Assembly (NCBI GenBank): GCA_003506435.1
Contig: DOAQ01000042.1
Span: forward strand, 1 to 64,000
Length of the DNA: 64,000 nucleotides
Direction: 5' to 3'
DNA from: Prolixibacteraceae bacterium
GTDB lineage: Bacteria > Bacteroidota > Bacteroidia > Bacteroidales > Prolixibacteraceae
Shown here in pieces: positions 1 through 7,863 of this stretch; the stretch's first letter is position 1; each line of letters begins with the position of its first letter. The position numbers were made by a program, and so were the translations under genes. Under the pieces are notes generated by a model, which was not told where the DNA came from, made no database searches, and saw nothing but the letters and a program-made list of their open reading frames with translations.

Positions 1-160
1 ACGTCAACTTTAAACAACTTCAATATAAAGGTTTTATATCGGATATTTTACGGTAAAAATACGGTTTATCAGAAAGTAACAGCAAAACATTGATGCCTTT
101 TATGTGTTTTATTAAAAAGACTAAATCACATTTATAATCGGGATATATTGAAATGATTTC

Positions 161-168
161 TAATTTTG
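161..168 (+). promoter_or_regulatory. Bacteroidota -7 promoter element
   Basis: The sequence TAATTTTG fits the Bacteroidota -7 consensus TAnnTTTG. It ends only four bases before the ATG at 173, so a transcript from it would be leaderless or nearly so. No good -33 TTTG is visible, only a TTG near 148. Confidence 0.45.
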
Positions 169-172
169 CACC

Positions 173-598
173 ATGGGAATTTTAATTGGATTAGTTGTAT
201 TTGTGTTTGTTTTGCTGGCCGCAGGAATATTTCTGGTATTGAAATTAAACAAGAAAAACGAACAGGTCAATGGACCGGTACCGGAATCTGTTCGCGAAAT
301 TCCGTCGGAATGTTGCGGTGCACACGAAGTATGCGAATTCGAAGAGCTTATCGTAAAATCACAGGAAATAGTTTATTTTGAAGACGAAGAACTGGACCGT
401 TTCAAAGGCAGGAACGGTACGGATTATTCTGACGAACAGATTGACGAATTCAGGGATGTTCTGTATACTCTTCTGCCAAAAGAGATTAATTCGTGGCTGA
501 AAAGCCTTGAATCGCGCGAAATTCAGCTTCCATCCATATTAAATCAGGAGGCCCGCCAATTAATTGCCGACGGAATAAAAACCAAAAAAGCGTCATGA
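173..598 (+). CDS. Membrane-anchored small protein of unknown function
   Basis: The protein has 141 residues. Residues 3-23 are a strongly hydrophobic membrane anchor followed by Lys/Asn, and the rest is an acidic soluble domain. A Cys pair and a third Cys (ECCGAHEVC) follow the anchor, which could bind metal or be redox active. The C-terminal half is helical and charged. I do not recognise a characterised family and see no catalytic motif. Its stop overlaps the start of the next gene (ATGA), so the two are translationally coupled. The ATG at 173 is preferred because an overlapping frame starting at 166 encodes no plausible protein. Confidence 0.75.
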   Translation: MGILIGLVVFVFVLLAAGIFLVLKLNKKNEQVNGPVPESVREIPSECCGAHEVCEFEELIVKSQEIVYFEDEELDRFKGRNGTDYSDEQIDEFRDVLYTLLPKEINSWLKSLESREIQLPSILNQEARQLIADGIKTKKAS

Positions 599-933
599 AA
601 ATCATTCGCTATACAATAGTTTATCTGATACTGGTTGCCAGCCTGTCTTGCTCCATGCAATCGAAATTTACCCGACAGTTCAAAGGAATGAGCAAAACCG
701 AACTGGATGAATATTTTGGACAGAAAGGAGTAATCGTTCCGCTTTCGTCTGATAAAAAGTACGTTGCATATACCCAAACGAAAATATTGCGCAGTACAGC
801 TATAAATAAGGGAGTTACCACACTTGATCCGATGGTCAGTCCTTCGGTTGAGAAAAGGCAAAAATTTATTTTTTACCTTGATTCGGAAGACAAAGTATCT
901 GAATGCAAGTATGATGCAGAATACCAGCACTAA
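595..933 (+). CDS. Small putative lipoprotein of unknown function
   Basis: The protein has 112 residues and begins with a signal peptide ending in a lipobox-like LASLSC, so Cys19 is the likely lipidated residue. The mature part is short and basic with no recognised domain. It starts inside the stop codon of the upstream membrane protein, so the two form a two-gene operon and probably act in the same process at the envelope. No homologous function can be assigned from sequence. Confidence 0.7.
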   Translation: MKIIRYTIVYLILVASLSCSMQSKFTRQFKGMSKTELDEYFGQKGVIVPLSSDKKYVAYTQTKILRSTAINKGVTTLDPMVSPSVEKRQKFIFYLDSEDKVSECKYDAEYQH

Positions 934-960
934 TAAGTTCAATTTTTTCAGAAAATAATG

Positions 961-989
961 TTTGCATTTTCAGAATTTTTATAGTTTTG
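961..989 (+). promoter_or_regulatory. Promoter of tRNA-Leu
   Basis: A TTTG -33 element at 961-964 and a perfect TAGTTTTG -7 element at 982-989 are separated by 17 bases. This matches the Bacteroidota sigma-ABfr consensus. The mature tRNA starts 17 bases downstream. Confidence 0.8.
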
Positions 990-1006
990 CACTCACGTTC
1001 AAACAA

Positions 1007-1093
1007 GCCCAGATGGTGGAATTGGTAGACACGCTAGTTTCAGGGACTAGTGTCCGTAAGGATGTGCAAGTTCGAGTCTTGTTCTGGGTACCA
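1007..1093 (+). tRNA. tRNA-Leu (anticodon CAG)
   Basis: The acceptor arms (GCCCAGA and TCTGGGT, with a G-U first pair) close an 87-nt class II tRNA whose CCA is encoded. The anticodon stem CTAGT/ACTAG encloses the loop TTCAGGG, giving anticodon CAG for Leu. A long variable arm (TGTCCGTAAGGATG) is typical of tRNA-Leu. The T arm carries TTCGAGTC. A promoter precedes it and a terminator hairpin follows, so it is probably a single-gene transcript. Confidence 0.96.
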
Positions 1094-1094
1094 T

Positions 1095-1129
1095 AAAAAA
1101 GCGCTTAAATTCAATATTTAGGCGCTTTT
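1095..1129 (+). terminator. Rho-independent terminator after tRNA-Leu
   Basis: An imperfect hairpin with arms AAAAGCGC-TTAAAT and ATTTA-GGCGCTTTT starts two bases after the tRNA CCA and ends in a T run. Confidence 0.75.
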
Positions 1130-1139
1130 GTTTTGAACT

Positions 1140-2173
1140 TGTTTTAAGTTAAAATCCCATTATTACATTAATCATTTTAGTACTCTCACAGTGCTTTATC
1201 TGTGCCTTTGATGAGGCTTTGATGTGCAGATACCAGTCATTAGATATCAGATAAATGGATAAATTGTTGAATTGTTAATTCTTCTGTCCGGGAAAGTTAT
1301 AGTTTTGGGATACAGGCTTCAAGTTTAATAGCTATTGCCCCTCTGTCCTGACGGACATCTCCCCAGACTGGGAGAGATGGGAAAGGCCCCTCTAAATCTC
1401 CCCCAAGGGGAGACTTGGGAAAACGGCAAGGTGGTTGAATGGTTGAATTGCTTGATTGTTTAATTGTTAACCCCTCTGTCCTGACGGACATCTCCCCTAG
1501 AAAAAAGGGGAGAAATTTGGGAGTAGAGGAACTGGTCTATTGTTGAATTGTTCGATGGTTAATTGGTGATTTTTGGTTTTACGCGCTGAAGGCGCAGGAT
1601 AATTTAGCCCCGGGCAACGTCCGGGGTTTTTGATGTGATCATGTTATTGCGGCGCAACCACAGGCTTGGTTTGAAATACGGAATTTGTTTGCGCCGGGAA
1701 AGATATAACCCCTCTATCACGATGGTTCGGGATTCCCAACGGGGGAGACATGAAAAGCCGAAAAATTGGTAAATAGATAAAAAAGCTCTTCTGTCGCAGA
1801 AGAAGAGCCGGAAGAAAAATGTCCAATATCCAATAAGAATATCGAATAACCAAATAAAAAGCCAACAGCCGGTTAAACACGAAGACGCGAGGACACGAAG
1901 GGAATCTCAAATTCCAAATCCCAGATAGTGAACAGTCGCAGTTGGCAGTCACAGTTTTCAGTGAGTATCCGGAGTTCCCGAATGATGGATGTTGAATTTT
2001 GAATGATGAATGGGACAGCCGGAGAAAGTTGCAGTTTTCAATATTGCTATGGGTTGCGGGGGACGGGTTTAACAGCCGGAAGAAAAAATCCCAATATAGA
2101 ATAAGGAATATCGAATATCCAATGGAACGGCCAAGACACTCGGTAAGAGATGGTTGATGTGGTTGAGAAACTT
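1140..2173. repeat. Non-coding region built of degenerate short repeats
   Basis: This 1-kb stretch has no credible gene. It contains two identical 27-bp copies of a sequence starting CCCCTCTGTCCTGACG at 1338-1364 and 1471-1497, next to GGGGAGA/TCTCCCC stem pieces. AT-rich phrases of the type 'gttgaattgttaatt' recur near 1260, 1430-1470 and 1538-1568. A longer phrase beginning 'agccggaagaaaaa' and continuing with 'aatatcgaata' occurs at 1806-1852 and 2074-2123. Open frames across it have no codon structure and are made of repeat sequence. The pattern resembles the drifting intergenic repeat filler of many Bacteroidota genomes. Confidence 0.7.
1582..1631. repeat. GCGCTGAAGGCGC / CCCCGGGCAACGTCCGGGG intergenic element
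   Basis: A short palindrome GCGCTGAAGGCGC is followed by a second stem (CCCCGG and CCGGGG around GCAACGT). The pair looks like a REP-type element of the kind seen scattered between genes in Bacteroidota. A partly similar stem-loop (TACCTCG-GGGCAAGCCC-GCGAGGTA) occurs at 17626-17650. Confidence 0.5.
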
Positions 2174-2560
2174 TCAATTGATTGATTCTCCGGTACGAAT
2201 TTGTTTGTAATAATACGAAACTGCTGCGCCATATGCGCTTGCTTTCTTTTGTTTTTTTGCGAGTTTTTTAAACTTCTGCCGTTCTGATTCTTTTTGCAAT
2301 GCCTGTTTTGCCAAAGCTACTGCTTCTGAAAATTGTTGCCGGGCTGCTTTTTGCAGCGGGTCAGTAATAGAGGTTTTTCCATACAAAATTGCTTCCTGAA
2401 AACGCAGTTGATGTTGCTCCTGCGCTTCGCTTGGTTCCTGCTCCTTCTTACGGGGAGTTTTCGATACAATAGTTTTTCCGCCACGATTGCGGAATACGAT
2501 CAGGTTCCCCAGCTTCCCGCTGAGGCCTGTCGTCACGATGTTGTTTCCAACTTTTGCCAT
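2174..2560 (-). CDS. Hypothetical basic protein with N-terminal SGKLGN motif
   Basis: The protein has 128 residues. The N-terminus carries a glycine-rich SGKLGNLIVFRNRGGKT segment, a motif found in small Bacteroidota proteins of unknown function. The rest is a Lys/Gln-rich helical region with likely coiled-coil character (residues 45-115). There is no signal peptide. It stands alone next to the repeat region. Codon use looks coding, so it is probably a real gene, but no function can be assigned. Confidence 0.65.
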   Translation of the reverse strand: MAKVGNNIVTTGLSGKLGNLIVFRNRGGKTIVSKTPRKKEQEPSEAQEQHQLRFQEAILYGKTSITDPLQKAARQQFSEAVALAKQALQKESERQKFKKLAKKQKKASAYGAAVSYYYKQIRTGESIN

Positions 2561-2654
2561 GATTTTTGATTTTTAATTGAAGTTAAACACTTTAAATTCT
2601 CCCTTTTTCAAAATCTAAATGAATATCCGATCTTACAGCTAAATGATCCGATTA

Positions 2655-2700
2655 ACGGGGCTTTGCCCCAAACCCCAATTACTTTTTATCTTGCCACAAT
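2655..2700. repeat. GGGGCTTTGCCCC intergenic hairpin element
   Basis: The hairpin GGGGCTTTGCCCC is followed by AAACCCC and a T-rich segment. It looks like another common Bacteroidota intergenic repeat and could act as a terminator on the plus strand. Between 2561 and 2840 nothing else is visible. Confidence 0.45.
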
Positions 2701-2840
2701 AAAAGCCTGTTTAAAATTGTTATTTTAAAAAATATCCACCTGAACTTCTTTTGTTATTGATAATCATTGGTTGTCATTAAGTTGGTTTTTCAAATAGAAC
2801 TTGTTTAAACTTTTATTTTTTTTGAAAGAATGATACCTAT

Positions 2841-3188
2841 TTATTGATTACCAATTACATGGGGTCGTTCTTTCTTTTCAACAATCGACTTTTGACAACT
2901 TCCATTTTTAAGTTCTACTTTTATCAGCCGACAGGTTATTTCTGTATCCTGCATCTGCGGAAAATCCTTCAATTTATTCCGATCCTTTTTGGGTAAGGTA
3001 AAGGTTACGATCCTTTCTTTTTCCGGGCTTTCGGTAAAGTCTTTAACTTTCAGCCACCAGTCTTCTTTCAGATGGACACAGAATTCAATGGCTTTGGCTT
3101 TGAGCAAAAACAACAACCAGACACAGGGGTATCCCCGGCCGAGCAACAACAGGTTCCCGGAATTGATTTTGTTCAGGTGTTCCATCAA
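2841..3188 (-). pseudogene. IS4-family transposase fragment
   Basis: About 95 codons match the middle of Bacteroidota IS4-type DDE transposases, with the sequence LLKAKAIEFC followed by LKEDWWLKVKDF. The RGYP motif is preceded by LG where a catalytic Asp (DRGYP) is expected. Both the N-terminus and the C-terminus with the catalytic Glu are absent. The last ~18 residues before the stop do not fit the family. The fragment abuts the broken end of the apiosidase-like gene at about 3188, so it is probably the remnant of an insertion followed by deletion. Confidence 0.7.
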
Positions 3189-3469
3189 TAGCTTGGTTCA
3201 TTGTGCAAAATGGCCATTATCACATTAAATCCCTGCTCTTTTCGAACCTGAAAATACGTTTCAACTTCGGGTTTAGTCAACCGGGTAAATAACTCCCAGG
3301 CAGTATCTCCTAAATAGAAAAATGGCTTTCCTTCTTGTGTACCATCATCCTGAACCAGGTAACGATGGTTACTAACCACTTCAAGTCTTGGCAAAGTCTG
3401 TCCTGAAGCTGTAAATGACAGGAACACTGCAATTATGCACAGCACTTGAAGAATCTTTTTCTTTTTCAT
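3185..3469 (-). pseudogene. Truncated apiosidase-like (DUF4038) glycoside hydrolase
   Basis: The frame encodes a signal peptide (MKKKKILQVL to TASGQ) and then the N-terminal part of a DUF4038-type glycosidase. The segment RYLVQDDGT and FFYLGDTAWELF is characteristic of the (beta/alpha)8 domain start in this family. Only about 95 residues remain of a normal 430-500. Translation stops where the IS4-type fragment begins. ATG at 3469 is chosen because it opens the signal peptide; an earlier start at 3493 would add eight residues. This was probably a secreted enzyme of the same carbohydrate locus. Confidence 0.75.
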
Positions 3470-3519
3470 GTTATCTTTCTTATTAAATTTCAAATAGTAA
3501 TTGCCACCTGTTTGATAAA

Positions 3520-3545
3520 GGGACCATCCCGTTTGGGATGGTCCC
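3520..3545 (-). terminator. Terminator hairpin between damaged and intact glycan genes
   Basis: A perfect 11-bp inverted repeat GGGACCATCCC/GGGATGGTCCC with a GTTT loop lies ten bases after the stop of the large secreted protein gene. It has a TTTT run on the plus side and a short TTT on the minus side. Confidence 0.7.
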
Positions 3546-3555
3546 TTTTAAGCAC

Positions 3556-6429
3556 TTAGTCTTTCATAAATTTTGTTAAATGATGATTATTCCCTTCTTT
3601 AAGTATGATCAGGTACATCCCTTTTCGGAAGTTGCTGACATCAACTTCGGCACTGTTGGATATATTCTCGACCCTGTAAACATCTTTGCCCAGAACATCC
3701 AGTATCCGTAATTCCAATGCCTTGCTAAATCCGGAAACAGTAATCGTAGTCGAACCTGGATTGGGGAATACTTTGATCCGGCTTTTGTTTTGCTCTTTGG
3801 TAAGGGTAACTTCATTTCCTGAATTTATAACAGCACTTTTCAGAGAGTAACCTGTAACAATGACCTCTGCGATATTCAATTCAGCCTGATCACCAAGCTG
3901 AACCCTGACATATCTTCCTTCTGTATCCGGGTAACATGTATATGAAGGATTTGGATAAGTTGTCTGGTGAACATACCACATACCGCTCTGGTTAATCGTT
4001 GTAGTGAGATCGTATGAGGTGAAGGCATCGGCCAGAAAGACATAGAAATTGTCCATACGTGCCATGCAGCAGGCATCTGTCCTGTTCCACACCTGAATGG
4101 AGCTGATCTGATAATCTTCGCCCAGATCCACTTGCCACCAGGCATTCATATCCGAGTTTGTGTGCGTAACAGAATTATTGGCCCACAAACCGCTGGTATT
4201 GCCATCCACTCCACGGGAGGCTACTGCACTATACGCAGTACTTGACTGTGTGGCGGTTTTATTCAGGGCGACATTGGTAAAATCATTATCAGCAATAGTA
4301 ACGGTAGCTGCCGAAGGGCTCCCAATGGTATAACCGGTACCTGTGTCCAGGGTCAGGATAACAGTTTCACTGCTTTCGACAGCAGCATCGTCAACCGGGG
4401 TAACGGTGACCGTCGCGGTTGAACTCCCAATAGGAATGCTCACGCTGCCCGATGGCGATAATGTATAATCGGTGGTCAGGGTAGCCGTTCCGGTTGGTGC
4501 AGAAAAGTTTACAGTCAGGGCGGCCGTAGTTGACCCTGTACGGCTTACCGTAAATGTCCCCGTGTTCGGGGTTGCTGCTTCTCCGGCAGCAGCATCGGTG
4601 GCCGCAATAGTCACAGTCGGTAATGATGCACTGCTTCCCATAACAATAACCTCTGCAATATTCAATTCAGCCTGATCGCCAAGCTGGACCCTGACATATC
4701 TTCCCGAAGTGCCTGGATTACAGGTATAGGAAGGATTAGGATAAGTGGTCTGCTGTGAAGACTTCCAGATACCACTTTGGTTAAGGGTTGTTGTGAGATC
4801 TTGAGAGGTAAATGAATTGGCCAGAAAGACATAGAAATTGTCCATACGCGCCATACAACAGCCATCTGTCCTGTTCCACACCTGAATGGAGCTGATGTTG
4901 TAAACCTGCCCCAGATCTACTTCCCACCAGGCATTCATATCCGAGTTTGTGTGCGTAACAAAATTATTGGCCCACAAACCGCTGGTATTGCCATCTACCC
5001 CACGGGAGGCTACTCCACTATACGCAGTACTTGACTGTGTGGCGGTTTTATTCAGGGCGACATTGGTAACATCATCATTATCGGTAATCGTAATAGTAGC
5101 AGATGATGGCGAACCGATGGTATATCCGGCGCCTGTGGTCAGGGTTAGGATAACAGTTTCACTGCCTTCGCCCGAAGCGTCGTCATCCGGGGTAACGGTG
5201 ACCGTGGCTGAAGTATTTCCGTCAGCAATTGTTACACTACCCGAAGTTGATAAGGTATAGTCTGTGGTCAGAGTAGCTGTTCCTGTGGGTGTAGCATAAT
5301 TAACCGTCAAATTGCCAGAAGTTGCGGTTCCTCTTGATATAGTATATGTTCCTGTTGTTTCTCCTTGCTCCGTAGCGCTGGCATCGGTAGCTGTAATGGT
5401 CACAACAGGGTCAGTAACAGGGTCGATAGGTGTTGCCAGTATCGATGCGCTATTGTGTAAATTCCTTGTTCCGTAAGTTGGGTCATTCACATTAACCCAA
5501 GTTACCATATTATCAAATCGAAAATTAGTTTCGTTTGCTGTTGTATAATTGGTATACAATGCTGCAGATACACCATTTATACATTTGCCCTGATCGGCAA
5601 CTAAAATAAGATAATTCTCATGAAATATCTGAACACCATTTATCCATATTTCTTCTATCCCATCAGCGTTAGGAACTCCATCCGTAAATGAATTAAGGAC
5701 GATTCTTTGCGTTATATTATACCAAACTCCAGCCGAAAAATAAGTAGGGTTGCAATCCATTGTTTCGTCAGACCAAGGTAAATAACCGTAATCCGGCTCA
5801 TTCCCTTGCCTATCAACAGTCCAATCATAATGGTAAGCAATAACTTGATTGGCTTGGAACATTGGACAGCAATAGAAACCTTCACCATGTGCCATATACC
5901 CGTCGCTATTCTTATCTGCCTCAGGTAGCGCTCTTAATCCTATTAATTTCCCTTTATTAGATGAAAGTAATTCATTAGCACTAAATTTAAGATTATATGA
6001 TATATATAATTCCTGAAATTGTATAACAGAAGTGTCTAAATACGCCTCTATCTGAAATCCATCAAAAGGATTGTCTGTTGGTACTATTGACTCAGCAACT
6101 TTTGTTGTTACCCCATTTATAACATCGGATGTAATCCGACTATGATCTCCGTGTAGCCAAAACCAACTATGTGGAATTCCATTTCTAGTAGCAATGTCAA
6201 AATCTTCGAGAGCCATAGCATCTGTATAAGTCCCAACAGAACGATTTTCAAAATCCCATGTTTGGTAAACCGTAAATTGTCCCCGGCTTATTAAATTACA
6301 GGCAAGGAACAGAGAGAGGAATAATAGAAATTTCTGATATGTATTTTTTTTTATCGGACTGTCGATGTTGGAGAAACGAGAATTCTTGTCAAACAATCCG
6401 AAAATTTGATTAAAATCGATTTTTTTCAT
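3556..6429 (-). CDS. Secreted multidomain protein: ConA-like, Calx-beta, F5/8C and T9SS domains
   Basis: The 957-residue protein has a 30-residue cytoplasmic-type lead, then a signal-peptide-like segment ending near ISRGQ. Residues ~55-325 look like a jelly-roll (concanavalin A/polysaccharide lyase-like) domain; I cannot assign a lyase family. Two tandem units follow, each a Calx-beta domain (~334-456, ~598-720) plus an F5/8 type C (CBM32/discoidin) domain (~457-598, ~720-860). The C-terminus (~880-957) is a type A type IX secretion sorting domain with VFPNPGSTT and a final KFMKD. The protein is therefore exported and probably surface bound, and is likely to bind or cleave glycans. It lies at the distal end of the minus-strand carbohydrate locus between two damaged glycosidase genes. 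Confidence 0.88.
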   Translation of the reverse strand: MKKIDFNQIFGLFDKNSRFSNIDSPIKKNTYQKFLLFLSLFLACNLISRGQFTVYQTWDFENRSVGTYTDAMALEDFDIATRNGIPHSWFWLHGDHSRITSDVINGVTTKVAESIVPTDNPFDGFQIEAYLDTSVIQFQELYISYNLKFSANELLSSNKGKLIGLRALPEADKNSDGYMAHGEGFYCCPMFQANQVIAYHYDWTVDRQGNEPDYGYLPWSDETMDCNPTYFSAGVWYNITQRIVLNSFTDGVPNADGIEEIWINGVQIFHENYLILVADQGKCINGVSAALYTNYTTANETNFRFDNMVTWVNVNDPTYGTRNLHNSASILATPIDPVTDPVVTITATDASATEQGETTGTYTISRGTATSGNLTVNYATPTGTATLTTDYTLSTSGSVTIADGNTSATVTVTPDDDASGEGSETVILTLTTGAGYTIGSPSSATITITDNDDVTNVALNKTATQSSTAYSGVASRGVDGNTSGLWANNFVTHTNSDMNAWWEVDLGQVYNISSIQVWNRTDGCCMARMDNFYVFLANSFTSQDLTTTLNQSGIWKSSQQTTYPNPSYTCNPGTSGRYVRVQLGDQAELNIAEVIVMGSSASLPTVTIAATDAAAGEAATPNTGTFTVSRTGSTTAALTVNFSAPTGTATLTTDYTLSPSGSVSIPIGSSTATVTVTPVDDAAVESSETVILTLDTGTGYTIGSPSAATVTIADNDFTNVALNKTATQSSTAYSAVASRGVDGNTSGLWANNSVTHTNSDMNAWWQVDLGEDYQISSIQVWNRTDACCMARMDNFYVFLADAFTSYDLTTTINQSGMWYVHQTTYPNPSYTCYPDTEGRYVRVQLGDQAELNIAEVIVTGYSLKSAVINSGNEVTLTKEQNKSRIKVFPNPGSTTITVSGFSKALELRILDVLGKDVYRVENISNSAEVDVSNFRKGMYLIILKEGNNHHLTKFMKD
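3851..4636 (-). repeat. Internal duplication, copy B (786 bp)
   Basis: This segment repeats at an offset of 786 bp. The F5/8C part (3851-4271) is nearly identical to 4637-5060, for example almost unchanged over 4142-4270. The Calx-beta part (4272-4636) has diverged more. Confidence 0.85.
4637..5430 (-). repeat. Internal duplication, copy A (786 bp)
   Basis: This is the partner of 3851-4636 and encodes the first Calx-beta plus F5/8C unit of the secreted protein. A 3-bp insertion near 5062 separates the two copies. Confidence 0.85.
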
Positions 6430-6836
6430 AATTATTTTTCATAAAAATTTAATAAAATCTAAATTGAAATATCATCACGTTAATGAACTACCCCTCCGCA
6501 TGTAGCGGGAAATTTTAACCCAAAGGAGATTAAATCATATTGTTTTTCTGAAAGAATTGGGTGATTATTAAAATTTCATCTTTCTATAAGAGAATACAAT
6601 ATTCCTGAAAGGGCTTCACTGTTCATGCGGTTGTTCGGATACATTATTTTCGTTAAAGACGAGTTTTTTATTTTATTCAATCGTTTGCTTTCTTTACAAC
6701 AAAAGCAAACGATAAATTTTTTCTGGTAAGCCCGGTAAAGAAGATAATAACCTATGAAAATTACCCTTCTTTTATGATTAAAAATGGAAAAGCTCAGGCT
6801 CATTTTTATTCATCTATCCCCATAGGCAACAGGTAT
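6430..6836. other. Intergenic region without a convincing gene
   Basis: This 407-bp AT-rich gap lies between the large secreted protein and the GH29 remnant. A 75-codon frame at 6576-6803 (minus) has no recognisable content. The one structured feature is a perfect 12-bp inverted repeat, listed separately. Confidence 0.5.
6680..6713. repeat. Perfect 12-bp inverted repeat
   Basis: The arms ATCGTTTGCTTT and AAAGCAAACGAT are separated by ten bases, and AAATTTTTT follows on the plus side. It may be a transcription terminator or an operator for the gene starting at 6429. Confidence 0.5.
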
Positions 6837-7787
6837 TTAGTTTTTTACGAATTTTACTACATGTATCTGATCATCGGTAAAGATGACTGTATATAATCCC
6901 TCGTTAAGTTTACTGATGTCAAGTTGAGATCCGCTATGAATCGCGTCTTTAGAATAGACGTTCATGCCCAGTATATTGACAATTGTCACATTGAATTCCT
7001 TTGCCCAATCCCTTAATGGTGATTAAATCAGTTCCCGGATTTGGGAAGAGGGAAATATTGTTTATAAGTTCATCAATGTCCTGATTTGTATTCGTCGTTT
7101 TTTTTCAAATTAAAGATTCCCGGTCCAGCCAGCTTCCCCTCCTTCTCTATCAGTTGAAAACCGCACGAACAAATATCTTACTGTACTCTTAATACGCTGT
7201 TCGTTCCTGTAGCAGGGTCTTGCATTATTTTTATGATCCGGGTCGGCCCAATCACGCGGGGAGTAGTAGAATCCAACCTTCATTCTGTATTTTCGGCATG
7301 CTTCCACATACGGTTTCAGTAGATCGCGCCCCTGCATGTATTTACCGGTATTCCATTCTCCGTATTTCGATGGCCACAGGCAATAGCCGTCATGATGTTT
7401 GGCAGTTAAAACCATGTACTGAAAATCAGCCTGTTTCGCGGCCAGCACCCACTTTTCAGGATCGTATGCTACCGGATCAAAATCTTCGGCCAGTCGGTAA
7501 TAATCTTCAGGTGCAATTGGGCAGTCGCATTTCACCCAAAAGCAATTTTTGATCATGCTCCAAGAAGGGTCCAACGCTGCCACACTATGAATGCCCCAAT
7601 GCATAAACAAACCAAGCCCGGCAGAAGGAAACCACTGTGCATCGGGATGTGTGATGTGTATAAAAGGCTGCGACTTAATTGTACTAATCAACTCATAAGC
7701 TTCATTGGCTGTATAGGTAGACTGTGCATTACCTTTCGGCATCAAAAAGGCAAAAATAAAGGTGACAAATATTAATTTCCGTTTCAT
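6837..7787 (-). pseudogene. GH29 alpha-L-fucosidase with internal deletion and broken T9SS domain
   Basis: The first ~190 codons from ATG 7787 encode a signal peptide and the N-terminal half of a GH29 fucosidase, including LGLFMHWGIHS, LTAKHHDGYCLWPS and VGFYYSPRDW. The sequence then jumps to a short C-terminal-type segment (VRYLFVRFSTDREGG) and stops at 7110. Beyond the stop, in shifted frames, a type A T9SS domain can be read: ISLFPNPGTDLITI in one frame and NILGMNVY to VVKFVKN ending at 6837 in another. The catalytic (beta/alpha)8 barrel is therefore largely deleted and the tail is frameshifted. The gene must be inactive. It was originally part of the carbohydrate locus. Confidence 0.85.
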
Positions 7788-7863
7788 TGCATTTAATATT
7801 ATTGCTTAGCATTATGTATTATTTGAAATTGTATAATAATTCAAGGTTATCTATTTCATAGTC

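Noticed and set aside
1297..1491. Minus-strand frame of 64 codons
   Set aside because: It is made of the intergenic repeat pieces (CCCCTCTGTCC and GGGGAGA stems) and has no family similarity or codon pattern.
1338..1497. Possible CRISPR array from two identical 27-bp repeats
   Set aside because: Only two copies, spaced 133 bp centre to centre, with no further regular units and no cas genes.
1644..2177. Minus-strand frame of 177 codons
   Set aside because: It runs through the repeat-phrase region, is rich in Ser/Phe/Leu without domain content and overlaps another frame. Probably chance.
6576..6803. Minus-strand frame of 75 codons
   Set aside because: AT-rich, Lys/Asn/Ile-biased, with no motif, and contains the 12-bp inverted repeat.
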